Assembly: GCA_029204225.1 (NCBI GenBank)
Contig: CM055094.1
Location: 11,453,153 to 11,517,152 of the forward strand
Source: Diphasiastrum complanatum
Lineage: Eukaryota > Streptophyta > Lycopodiopsida > Lycopodiales > Lycopodiaceae
Direction: 5' to 3'
Length of the DNA: 64,000 nt
Shown: piece after piece, positions 21,631-31,634 of the stretch
Layout of the letters: every line of letters starts with the position of its first letter
Numbering within the stretch: position 1 is the stretch's first letter
Program-made: the position numbers and the translations under genes
The notes under the pieces: model-generated
Told to the model about the DNA's origin: nothing
Database searches by the model: none
What the model saw: only the letters and a program-made list of their open reading frames with translations

Positions 21631-22004
21631 AATCAGAGTAGATCAATTAATGCACCTAATTCAAGCTTCAAAATTAATTTTTTGGCTTATCTAATCCCAG
21701 AACTAATCAAGAGATTAGATTCTCTATAGAAAATGCTTGATTTCGCACTAAAAATCACTCAAATTGGGTGTGAGTCAAATTGTACAAATTTTTGAAATTT
21801 CTTAGCCAAAACCGGAGTTGTACGGCCTCACACGTGTGAAAAGAGTTCCTACAGCCCACAACAAGTTTTGGTCCAAAAAATTTGAGGATATCTATCAAAT
21901 CCAACTCGCTACCCAAAATTTGACTAGTTTCCTAAAACTTGCTAATTTTGGCTTTGATTTGGATCAACCCTATTAATTTCAATAAAACCTCTTGTACTTG
22001 GCCA
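21631..22004 (-). other. Truncated leader next to LTR D2, with 9-bp PBS deletion
   Basis: The sequence resembles the leader of family A (56500-56698), including GTACGG next to CACACGTGTG at 21829-21838 and the TGTACTTGG stretch. Where family A reads CTTGGATCTGATACCATG, this copy reads CTTGGCCATG: nine bases, most of the PBS, are gone. Confidence 0.65.
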
Positions 22005-22805
22005 TGTGGAAAAAATACAAAATGGACCAATAGTGGATCCTAATCTGATCCTCAAGAGGGATTGGATGTTACAAAAGATTAAGATCAATCTAGATCAATT
22101 CTAGACATAAAATCTTAACAAGAACAATCATTTAATGAAGGCAAATGTACTTCCTGGTTTCACACGTGTGAAACCCTGTCAGAGTACGGACTCCAACCCG
22201 AAAATAAAGTACACTATGATAGAACCTCAAAACAATTAAAACAAATGTAGACAAATAGAGAGAATTACACAAAATTGCTTTCAAGACCAAGATTGATGTT
22301 TCATGTTGATTGTGGCCAAATGTGCCTCTATGTATACACTTCTTGGAGCTCGAGGTACTGATCATGCATCACATCTCACACGTGTGAGGATGCCTTGTCA
22401 TCATCATGTAATTTTGATACTTGGATCAAACTTTCTATTTTGGGCATTTTTGGTCCAATTTCCTACTATATGGAGATCTTCATAGAAATCTTCTAGAAGC
22501 CAAAACTTGCCTACTTCAGCTATTTCCACACGTGTGAGTTGTCCTCTACACATGGGATATGACACCTATCAAAAGTATTTGGCTCATGCAATCAATAGAT
22601 TGATGCCATGTGTCATATATCTAAAAAACTAGTTTTTGGCCATTTTAGCCACTAGAACTTGAATTAAATCATATGTACAACATATATCATTATGGTACAT
22701 GACAATTACACTAGTTTCACATGTGGAAACAAGCTCCACACATTTGTGTTTATCATATATACAAGATTTTTGGCCTCTACCAAGTTTATTTTTGCATTTT
22801 TCACA
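22005..22805 (-). repeat. LTR, family D, copy D2 (801 bp)
   Basis: It begins TGTGGAAAAAATAC and ends GCATTTTTCACA and aligns along its length with 6706-7537. It carries three intact CACACGTGTG palindromes (22161-22170, 22377-22386, 22527-22536), where copy D1 has decayed forms. It interrupts a plus-strand copia RNase H at 22806. Confidence 0.88.
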
Positions 22806-23070
22806 GAAACAATATGCTCCGACAACTTTATTTTGTGATAATCAAAGTGCTATTGCTTTATCAACCAACCCTACATTTCATTCTAGGAATAAGCACATTG
22901 AAATTAAGTAAAAGCACAGTTCTCGACAAAGAGGTAAACTTGTAGTACTGTTGAACACAAGATATGACAAGTGATTTTTTACTAAGGCACTGAGCTTGGA
23001 TGCACACAAAACTTTTGTGCAGAACTAAGTTTGAAGGTCAAAGCATTCATGGATTTAGATTAAGAGGGAG
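22806..23070 (+). pseudogene. copia RNase H tail, family E, with PPT
   Basis: The plus strand reads LFCDNQSAIALSTNPTFHSR and NKHIEI, then broken frames with FFTKALSLDAHKTF, and a PPT TTAAGAGGGAG before TGTTGGATTATTC at 23071. This is the C-terminal end of a copia polyprotein cut upstream by LTR D2. Confidence 0.85.
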
Positions 23071-23240
23071 TGTTGGATTATTCTAGTATCAGAGTGATTC
23101 ATCTGAGTTATTGATCTTTAATCTTCATCCATTTTATTATCTAATTTTATAATTTTATTTGTGTTTCTACACAGTCTACAGAAATACTTGGGAATCGCTC
23201 AACAAGTGGGTCCTATTGAAAGACTCCGACAAAAGTAGGA
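23071..23240 (+). repeat. Start of 3' LTR, family E (right end unknown)
   Basis: It begins TGTTGGATTATTCTAG directly after the PPT. No terminal CA or second copy allows the end to be set. Confidence 0.45.
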
Positions 23241-24789
23241 GTCGAACATGTTGAAGAATGACAATTATTGTTCCGCCTAATATGAAGCTGAACACTTGCC
23301 CTAGTAGTGCAGGCTTCACCTCGATAAGTTCTTTGTCGGATGAGTGGGAGTGAGGTCTTTAGGTCCCACATTGAATTTAGGATCTATGTCTTGGGTGAGT
23401 CATACTTTCTTGGCTGTCCTAGATGATTCTATTTCATTTTTGTCTTTTCTCCTAGAATCCTTTAACATTATGGCAAGTCTAGGCCCAAAAGTACCCAAAT
23501 TTCTTAAAATAATAAGTTTAGAAGCTGAAAAGGATAAGAAAATTTGCTAATTTAAGCAGGTGAGCTCTGAAAACACTTCGGTGGCCCTTGTAAATGCTCT
23601 AGGTATGCTTGGGAATGTTGGAAATTTTCTAAAAAATTCTGGTAGCATCTCCTTAGCAAATGTGAGTTTTAGTTCATTCCCAAAACTCATGTTGGATCAT
23701 GGGTACAAGAAACTCACAAAACTTGCAAAAAATTTACTCGCAAAATGTCAAAACCACTATTTATACAACTCTCGCCCCCTCTGCCCTTCCTCTCCAAATC
23801 TGGAAAACATAGATGTTAGGTATCAGATTGACTAAAAAAGAGATTATAAGACCAATGATGATTGTGGCGAACTCAAATGGGTTCATTTATATGTGTGGTG
23901 AACTCAAATAGGGGGAAAATGGCCTAAAAACTCAGTTCAACTCAAAACATCACTTAAACTTAGATTTTGGAAGTTTGGCTAGGGATCTAGGTTTGCCATT
24001 TTGATAGTAGATTTAGCATGTAAAAAGACACAAAATATCAAGGGGGTGGATCTAGATGTCAAATGCACACATGCGAGGAGCTCAATTAGGGATTTTTTGA
24101 AGTTGGGTTCGTTAGAAAAATTGGCTGGGAGTCTGGGTTCACCTACTTCATTGATGAAAGAGCATGTCATGATGAGTCTAACCTTAAGAGGGTGAACCTA
24201 GATAGCTCAATCTACAAGCCTGTAGAGGGGTTTAAGTGATTTTTGCTCTCTCAGGTCCACAAGCCTAGGAATTAGGGTTCTAGGTTTGCCTCACTCAATT
24301 TAGACTCAATATGGTGTGTTCTAGCAATGGCCAAATGGGCGAATCTAGAAAGCAAAAATCAAGAGAGATATTGAAGTTTTTTTTTTTCTCCTATAGTGCT
24401 TTTTGTTGTGCTTAACTGAATAGTGAAGGAGCTTGGAAGTGTTCAGATCATTGGCAATGGGAATTTTTTCCACTAGCATTGTTCTCAAGGACCTTTGATG
24501 AAGATTTCATTTTCTCTGTCCAATTTTGTTGATCCACCTTGTTGTACAACATTGTCTTTGGTAATCTTTTGCTAGTCACCTGTAAATTGTATTGACTCAA
24601 TGAATCACATTTTCTCTTTACGTAAAAAAATTTTACTCTCAGCTCAAGGAATGATATGAACATAAACTTTTATTGTACATTGTACTCTTTGAAACAAGCA
24701 GATAAAAAGAGCTTCTCATAGATAAATAAAAAATACAAAAAAAAAAAAAATCAATCAAGATGAAGGGAAGGAGAATTTATATAGTAGGG
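23241..24789. other. No gene recognised
   Basis: Mixed-composition DNA with several short frames of 60-90 codons on both strands, none with a familiar motif. 24383-24390 is a T run and 24725-24751 is A-rich. It probably includes remnants of the LTR or UTR of the gypsy element to the right. Confidence 0.45.
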
Positions 24790-25700
24790 AGTAAATGGTA
24801 ATAGTGTCTTAGCTTACTACCATTTACTAGCGTGGGTAAGGGATCATCCTCTAAGGTGGATAATTGAGCTACCCCATTTCATATATCCTTCGTAATTCGA
24901 TAGGGTCCTAGGCCTAAAAATTTCAATTTTCCCTTTGTGACCTTGCTCTGATACATCAATGCTAAGTCACCTTTACGTAGGTCCTTTTGCTTTAGGACAT
25001 GATCATGCCAAGCTTTATGTCGTTTCCTTTCAGTGTGCAGTGCATGCAAGGCAACGACCATCCTAGTTTCACACAAATTCATGAGTAAGACTAATCATCG
25101 TTGGGTAGACTTACTCTTTTATGGCCACTCGAAGGCTAGGAAAAATGAATTCAGTTGGCATCACTACCTTGAGGCCATAGGCTAGTTGAAATGGGATGTG
25201 ATGGGTGGCAAGCTTATAGGTTGTCCGAAATGCCCATAAAGTCGCCTGAAGCTTATGCCTTCAATCAAATCTACTGGCTTCTATAGTTTTCGTAATAATG
25301 TTGCACATATCTTTATAGATTACAACAAGGGTAATAAGGCGTACTCTTACAATGAATCACAAGAAAATTGGCTAAGAGTACTCATACTATCTCATTCAAG
25401 AAGTCACTTACAAATTCTAGAGGGCATCTGAAGCACGTAACTATGTTCTCAGCGAGAAACCTAGTTGTGATGGCTACATTAGCTACTCTAACGGCTTTTG
25501 CTTCTACCCACTTGGTGAAATAGTCCATTGCCACTATAATACATCGGGCTTGACTTCCTCTAGCGACAGGGTGGATGAGTCCAACATAATATATGCCAAC
25601 AACGTTGCAACGTCTCAATGCATGGTAGGCCACCAAAATTCTTCCTGAAGGAATGCAAAGTCTTTTTGAATGGGCCAAAATCCTAAAAAGAGTAATCATT
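24790..25700 (-). pseudogene. Ty3/gypsy integrase fragment
   Basis: Minus strand, N to C: VVGIYYVGLIHPVARGSQAR, then MDYFTKWVEAKAVR and FRCPLEFVSD (rve core). After 25381 come broken frames with STPYYP and ERKRHKAWHDHVLK. Then KGDLALMYQSKVTKGKLKFL and GLGPYRITKDI give the GPY/F module of Ty3/gypsy integrases, and LSTLEDDPLPTLVNGSKLRH continues to about 24790. Copia integrases lack the GPY/F module, so this is a different superfamily from the rest of the window. Multiple stops are present and RT and RNase H are not visible. Confidence 0.85.
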
Positions 25701-26095
25701 TTTCAATTTTTTGATTTTTGTCCAAAAACATGCTTTTTCATTAAAATTTTTTCAAAAAATCACAAAAAATTCTTACAAAATATAAGTATTTTGGCCAAAA
25801 AAAAATCAATACATTATGTCCAAAAAAATTAAATTTTCTGATAAAACTTAAAAAATTAAATTTTCTAATAAAACTTAAAAATTAAAAAATATTCAAAGTG
25901 AACAAAATATTGACAAACACTTACGGTATTTTAATAGTCTAAATTGAATCTCATAAAATAACTCACATATTACATTTGAAGCCAATTACGCTAACTCCAC
26001 AAATGTTGAAACATTGAAATAGTTTTCATATATATATATATATATATATTTTAATTCAAATTCCAAGGAATTCTCACTAACTCCTCTTAAGTCAC
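25701..26095. repeat. A/T-rich low-complexity stretch with (TA)n
   Basis: Long A and T runs with repeated AAATTTTCTGATAAAACTTAAAA-like segments at 25832-25890, then a (TA)11 tract at about 26029-26050. No coding frame. Confidence 0.7.
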
Positions 26096-26952
26096 TGCTT
26101 GAAATATTATCAAGCCTCTCCTTTTCAGCTGAAGAAGTTGATTGTCAATTTTCAGAGAAAAATGACAAATATTGATTGTATTATCAATCATTAAGAGTTA
26201 TTGATTGCTTAATCCAAATCTAGATGCTTTACACTATGATTTAAGCAAGAGCAATGGATCAAATGATCAAACACATGGATGGGCGGCCTCACACGTGTGG
26301 AGGACAGTACATGTACGGCTTGTTTACACAGAGTAAAGTACATTAACTTACAAATGCATTTCATTCATCAAAACTCAAGACAAATGTGGAGATCTCAACA
26401 AAACTAGAATTTGCCAATGTCACATCAACTTGTTATTGATTTGGTTGATCTCTTTATAATTCAAGTACATCTACGAGTTGTATACTGTCCAACAGGCCTT
26501 CACACGTGTGAAGAGTGTCTAGTCATCCAGATCCACCAATGGGAGTCATATGTGCTCATTTCCCAAAGTTGATTATTCTCTTTGGCTAGAAAACAAAAAA
26601 GCTAGTCTTCCACATTTATAGGAATATTTATAAAATAGGATCTAATGGAATCTTCCTATCTTATCTTCTAGAAGCTTATCCACACGTGTGAATGGTATCT
26701 TGACATGTGTGAGTAATAACTCATTCACATGGAAGTCCAATCTATTTACAAAAAGTTTGACCATTTTCTAGATTCTACTCAAAGGTCAATTTCACACTAG
26801 TGTAGATCAAGCTAAAACCAATCTAACTTAATAAAAATGACTTATGTACATTCTTTCACACGTGGGAATAGACTCCACACGTGTGAGATCCTATCAAGCT
26901 CAAATAACTTGAGATCTACAAGATACAACAAGTTGGAAGTGATATTTTAACA
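26096..26952 (-). repeat. 3' LTR, family J (~857 bp, left end approximate)
   Basis: The right boundary is firm: on the minus strand the PPT GTGAGGAGGAG is followed by TGTTAAAATATCAC. The left end is set at a TG near 26096 by analogy. It holds four intact CACACGTGTG palindromes, at 26290-26299, 26501-26510, 26681-26690 and 26876-26885, plus a near-match at 26857. The first is followed within 25 bp by GTACATGTACGG. This is the densest cluster in the window. Confidence 0.75.
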
Positions 26953-28062
26953 CTCCTCCTCACTTCTTGGCAAGTCTAATGTACACATATCTACAACTCC
27001 AAGAACATTTCTTAACTTGAAAAATGAATCTTTAGCCAAAGGTTTGGTTAAGATATCAGCTATGCACTCGGATGAAGGCACATGATGAAGTTGAACCTCC
27101 TTGGATTGCACCTTCTCCCTCACAAAGTGATGAGCTATCTCAATATGCTTTGTTCTAGCATGGAAGATCGGATTGATAGCAATTTGTTGAGAAGCTTGAT
27201 TGTCACAATAGATGCAAGGGACCTCCTCGGCCTCTAGCACCTGAAGCTCCACCAAAAGTCTTCTTAGCCATAGGAGTTCTTTGGTTGTTGAAGTCAATGC
27301 CTTGTACTCGGCTTCACAAGAGGAAAGAGAAATTGCATCTTGCTTTTTGGAAAGCCATGATATCACTCCTCCACAAAGAAAAGTGACAAATGCACTTATG
27401 GATCTTCTATCCATCTTATCTCCTGCAAAATCTGAATCCGAAAATGCTCTCAAGTACAAGTTAGATCCTTGATAGAGAATGCCAAAAAATCTAGTAGAAG
27501 AGACATATCTAAGCACTCTCTTGGCACTTTTCCAATGATGCATCAAGGGACCTTGCATATATTGACTTAACTTGCTTACACTATAGCTCAAGTCTGGTCT
27601 AGTGATTGTCAAATAGATTAAGGAGCCTATTAGCTTCCTAAAGAGTGTGATGACCTCAAAGGATGCTTCATCACAATCAGTAGTAACTTTACAAGTTTGC
27701 TCCATAGGGGTGTCAATCCCTTTACAATATTTCATGCCAAACATCTCAAGAATGGAAGTAGCATACTTTGATTGACTTATAAAAGTAAAATCACTACCTC
27801 TAGTAGCTTCTATTCCAAGTACGAACTTAAGAAGTCCTAGATATACCATCTTGAATTCACTAGACAAGGAAACTTTAACATTTCTTATGCCTTCACCATC
27901 ATTTCCTGTCAATATGATATCATCAACATAAAGTACTAAAATGATGATCTTTCCATCATTACATTTGATGTACAAAGAAGGTCCATAAGAGCTAATCACA
28001 AAGCCAAGAGAGTAGAGAAAATCATTCTTCATACATGAATTTGCCTCCACACTCCACACCAC
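26947..28062 (-). pseudogene. copia RT C-terminal half and RNase H, family J, 5'-truncated
   Basis: A 371-codon open frame. It begins with about 20 unrelated residues, then SLYIKCNDGKIIILVLYVDD (the YVDD catalytic motif of RT) and TGNDGEGIRNVKVSL. RNase H follows: RAFSDSDFAGDKMDRRSIS, WLSKKQDAISLSSCEAEYKA and DNQASQQIAINPIFHARTKH, ending SEEEC with the stop inside the LTR. The RNase H catalytic acids (SDSD, EAEY, DNQ) are intact. The 5' part of pol is missing; the junction is near 28050. It is the best preserved RT-RNase H after copy A1. Confidence 0.92.
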
Positions 28063-28358
28063 ACAACCTCTTGGATGAAATAGCTAATGGAAAGAGCACG
28101 TTGGCCCATGAGAGGAGTGTGAATTAGCTGGCATGGCACTTTACTTACCCTTTTGCTCGTTGGTCAAAGAGAGAGACGGTGTGCTGGCTGCCCTTCTTCC
28201 CTTTGCTCACTATTGTTATTTCTGGCCCGATCCTCTCCTTGGTGGTCTTGCTCTCTGGCTCGTTGGCCTTCTTCCCTAACAAGAATTGTCCCATATGCAA
28301 GGAATATTAATTCTTCTTGTAGAAGAATTCCAGCCACATCTTCATAGCTTGGAGTTTC
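28063..28358. other. No gene recognised
   Basis: CT-rich segment around 28180-28290 with several TGGCC or GGCTCG motifs, somewhat like 37030-37120. It could be an LTR remnant but no boundary is visible. Confidence 0.4.
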
Positions 28359-28745
28359 TCAAGTACGAGTGGTGACTAGATGCTGGAAATTTGAAGTGAC
28401 ACTTATTATGTCAAGATCGTCGACTTCCTTGCCAACATCTGTAAGTTGATCTTCCACTTCTTTCATTCTCATTAAATAGGGTGTTATTGCTTCTCCCTCA
28501 TTTATCTTTAATGTTTGGAAGTTTTGCTTGAGGGACAAGATCCTAGTTGTAGAGGTGGATTCAAATATTTTTTTCAAACCTCTCTAGGAGTCGTAACATT
28601 CATAGCATGTGGTATAAGGCTTTCCTTGATTGACATATTGATATTGGCTAGTGCTCTTCTAGATCTTCTACCCAATGTCTTCCTTTTCTAGAAAGCATCC
28701 TCCTCATTGGATGTATCATTATTTGGAGGTGGAGTTTTATCCATA
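28359..28745 (-). pseudogene. copia gag (UBN2-type) fragment
   Basis: The minus strand reads KKIFESTSTTRILSLKQNFQ, then LKINEGEAITPYLMRMKEVE and DQLTDVGKEVDDLDII, the UBN2 capsid-like core. Upstream (28578-28745) in another frame are NMSIKESLIPHA-like residues of the same domain. It is divergent from the gags of element 1 and family A. N- and C-terminal parts are missing. Confidence 0.75.
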
Positions 28746-29253
28746 ATCTTCATGGATATATAGATGCAAATTGGGCAGGTGATATCAACACCAGAAAATC
28801 AACTTTTGGATACGTTTTTCTACTCAACAATTTTCCAATCTCTTGGAATAGTCGTAAGCAGTAGTCGTAAGTAGACCTCCATTGCAATGTCTTTCACAAA
28901 ATCTGAAGACATTGCAGCCCCTCAAGTTACCAAAGAGACAATTTGGTTGAGAAATTTATTGTCTGATATTGGTCTCAGACAGTCCGCTCCAACAATGATA
29001 CAATCTGATAATTAGAGTGCTATTGCATTATCCATCAATTCTAAATTTCATTCTAGGAGTAAGCACATTGAAATCAGATATCACTACATTAGGAGCATGA
29101 TACTCAACAAGGAGGTGAGTCTGAAATTTTGCAGAACCCAGTACATGGCAGCTGACATATTTACAAAGGGATTGAATCAAGAAGCACACAAGAATTTTTG
29201 TGTTATCTTGAACTTACAAATCAAGGCATTCAAAGATCCAGATTAAGGGGGGC
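28746..29253 (+). pseudogene. copia RNase H fragment, family F, with PPT
   Basis: The plus strand reads GYIDANWAGDINTRKSTFGY and VFLLNN, then ISWNSRKQ. After a break it gives SAIALSINSKFHSRSKHIEI, then AADIFTKGLNQEAHKNF, and a PPT TTAAGGGGGGC. The catalytic DAN-W-AGD region is altered from DADWAGD. It resembles family E more than family A. Confidence 0.85.
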
Positions 29254-30036
29254 TGTTGGATTTCTATCCTCTCCATCCCTATCTCTTTAATAATCTAGAT
29301 CCATTCATTTTGCTATTAAAAATATTTTCACAGTCTGCAAAACTACAAGGAAAGTCAATGATAGTCTACATCAACATGCCCAACATCAACTTTTCTTGAC
29401 AAATGGTTTTGAGCCCTACCTTGACATCGAAGTCTTCAACTTCCACATCATCAACTTCATTGACATCAAAGTCTTTGACTTTGACGTCTGATCAAAGAGA
29501 AGCTACGAAGTCCTCGACTTCCGCGTCATCGACTTTCTTGACATTGAAGTCTCTGACGTCTGCTCAAGGCAAGCTAAGAAGTCCTCGACTTCTACATCAT
29601 CGGCTTCCTCAACATCGAAGTCTCCAACATCTGCTCAAGGCAAGCTAAGAAGTCCTAGACTTCCATGTCATCGATTTCCTCAACATCGAACTCTCCGACT
29701 TCGACATCTAATCAAGGCGTCAATGTTATCAATTTGGCGGCTCACCAGTACATTCTCCAACTAGATCAGATGTTGTCCGAGTGTGATTGCCAACAACACA
29801 TAGTGCCTTAATCATGTTTGTAAATCACACATTAATCATTCTTTCAATTGGTTAGCCATGTGTATATATACAACTACTTATCAGTTGTTGCGGTCAAGCT
29901 CCATGAACATTGAATCATAGCACAATAGTTTTGACCTTCCTCTATGTTATTACAGAGTATTGTTTCAAGAAGATCACGACTCTATTCAGCATTCAATCTG
30001 TATTCTCTTCATGACTGAATCATTCCTATTCCAACA
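29254..30036 (+). repeat. 3' LTR, family F (783 bp)
   Basis: It begins TGTTGGATTTC immediately after the PPT and ends ATTCCAACA, giving matched TGTTGGA/TCCAACA termini. A TATA-like box TGTATATATACAAC lies near 29861. The U3-like part carries a 71-bp tandem array (29417-29715). The partner 5' LTR is absent. Confidence 0.82.
29417..29715 (+). repeat. Tandem repeat, 71-bp unit, ~4 copies, inside LTR F
   Basis: The unit begins AAGTCCTCGACTTC and ends GGCAAGCTAAG. Two adjacent copies are each exactly 71 bp, flanked by more diverged copies. Each unit contains GACTTC and CATCGAAGTC-like subrepeats. Tandem repeats in the U3 region can act as enhancer-like elements in other LTR retrotransposons; that role is inferred here. 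Confidence 0.85.
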
Positions 30037-30560
30037 ATCTAAGTTGTGAATGTCATCTTGAATGCTCATTTTCATTCACGTTCAGAGTGCTTCCTACTAG
30101 TAGATTAATTTTGTAGAGTAAATCGTTTTATATGATTGGTAACACAGCTCGATTTATTACTTTGATAACTGCATTTGATACAATGCTTTCGCAAAGCTAA
30201 ATTTTATAATGAAGGTAATTTGTGCATGGCTAGGGAATCAACTTAGTCGATCCAACAACTTAGAAACTATGATCAATCAAGTAGGACAGACTTCGAAGAC
30301 TTCAAAATCGGTCTGATTACTACATCGATAGACTTAGTTTCATGCATCGAGGATTTCATGTTGCTGCATTTTGTTGCAATAGGTATTGAAGGTTGATCCA
30401 CTTGTCAAATCTCAACAACTTATCCTCAACATGAGTCCTCGCTTGAGACAAGACTTATGCTGAGCATAGGTGGAAAGATGACCTGTGGATTATATTTGCG
30501 TTAGACCTGTCTATTTCTAGACTTTGTGTTTGCATCTTTTTTTTTTTTTTTTGATTTTGT
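30037..30560. other. No gene recognised
   Basis: Sequence between LTR F and the next open frames; no motif was recognised. It ends in a T run at 30537-30553. Confidence 0.4.
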
Positions 30561-30589
30561 GTTTGTATCTTATATCATAAGTACTATTC

Positions 30590-31634
30590 TTGTCTGCTGA
30601 TTTTCTTTTCATTATGGCTCAAATCAGAGTTTTTCCACCAGTAAATCCATCAAATCTTCAAAAAGTTGACATGACAAACCACATGTTTTATTTTACAAAG
30701 GGCTGCGAGGGACATAAACTCATAGAGCTTTTTCTCTGGGCAGCAGAGACTACCGGCAAAGGGCGGACTACTTTTGTAGCACAAGGTCATGTGCTTCACA
30801 AAGTAACGGTGGCAGATGATGATGTAGGCTTTACAAATATCCTGTTAAAAGCCATTGACAAAAAAGTCTATTAATATATTGTGGAGAATGGATTCATGAA
30901 GATACGCCTTTGTGAGCATGCGATAGTGAGAAACTTTTTTTGATGATGCGTTGAAGACCCTTGTAAGTTATTTCTCTTCTTTCACTCTCATTATTTTGAA
31001 TGATCTTGGTTGTCTTTATGCTGGGCATGGGTTTAGCTAAAGCATTTTCACTGTTGTACTTTTTTTAGACCTTGAAAGCTTCAATTTTGATGGTAGCTAA
31101 GGCATTTGGAAAAAAAGGAGACCCTGTTTTGCCAAAGCCTATGAGATCAACGTCCTCTCGTAAGGGCTTGGCCGCCTCCTCACAAAAGGATTCCCAACCA
31201 CTTGAGTCCTCCAAAGATACAACAATCCTCTCTCCTCCTAAGAGAAAACGTACCTCCATGGAGACTGTCTCTGTTGATGCTTCAGTTTCTCCCGTAACAA
31301 AAACTAGGAAATTCAAAACCATGACTCCCAAAGGTACTAGTCCAAGAATTTTGAAAAAACTCTCTCCTCCCTCACGTAATTTGAATTTGCCTGGAGTTAC
31401 CATTAAGCTCGATGCGTCCAACAAAGACATGGCAATAACATGTGCATTAATTTATTAAAACAAAAAGTCCAAGAAACTACATTTAGTTTAGACATTGAAC
31501 AATGTGAGTTGCCACCTATTGACCCTCTAACTAACGTTAGGCCCTTGGAAGTCAGGGAACCGAACAGCTCTTATGTACATAATTTAAAAATAAAACTTTT
31601 TTTGTTTTGGGCGGGATCCATAATTATAGGCTAG
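30590..31634 (+). pseudogene. Unrecognised protein-coding remnants
   Basis: Three plus-strand frames follow each other: 30590-30874 (a 94-residue frame with HMFYFTKGCEGHKLIELFLW), 31072-31458 (128 residues, basic and Ser/Pro-rich, with a nuclear-localisation-like PPKRKRTS) and 31440-31634. AG/GT boundaries or frame breaks could link them into one gene. I do not recognise a family. A decayed transposon gag or accessory protein, or a broken host gene, are both possible. Confidence 0.35.
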
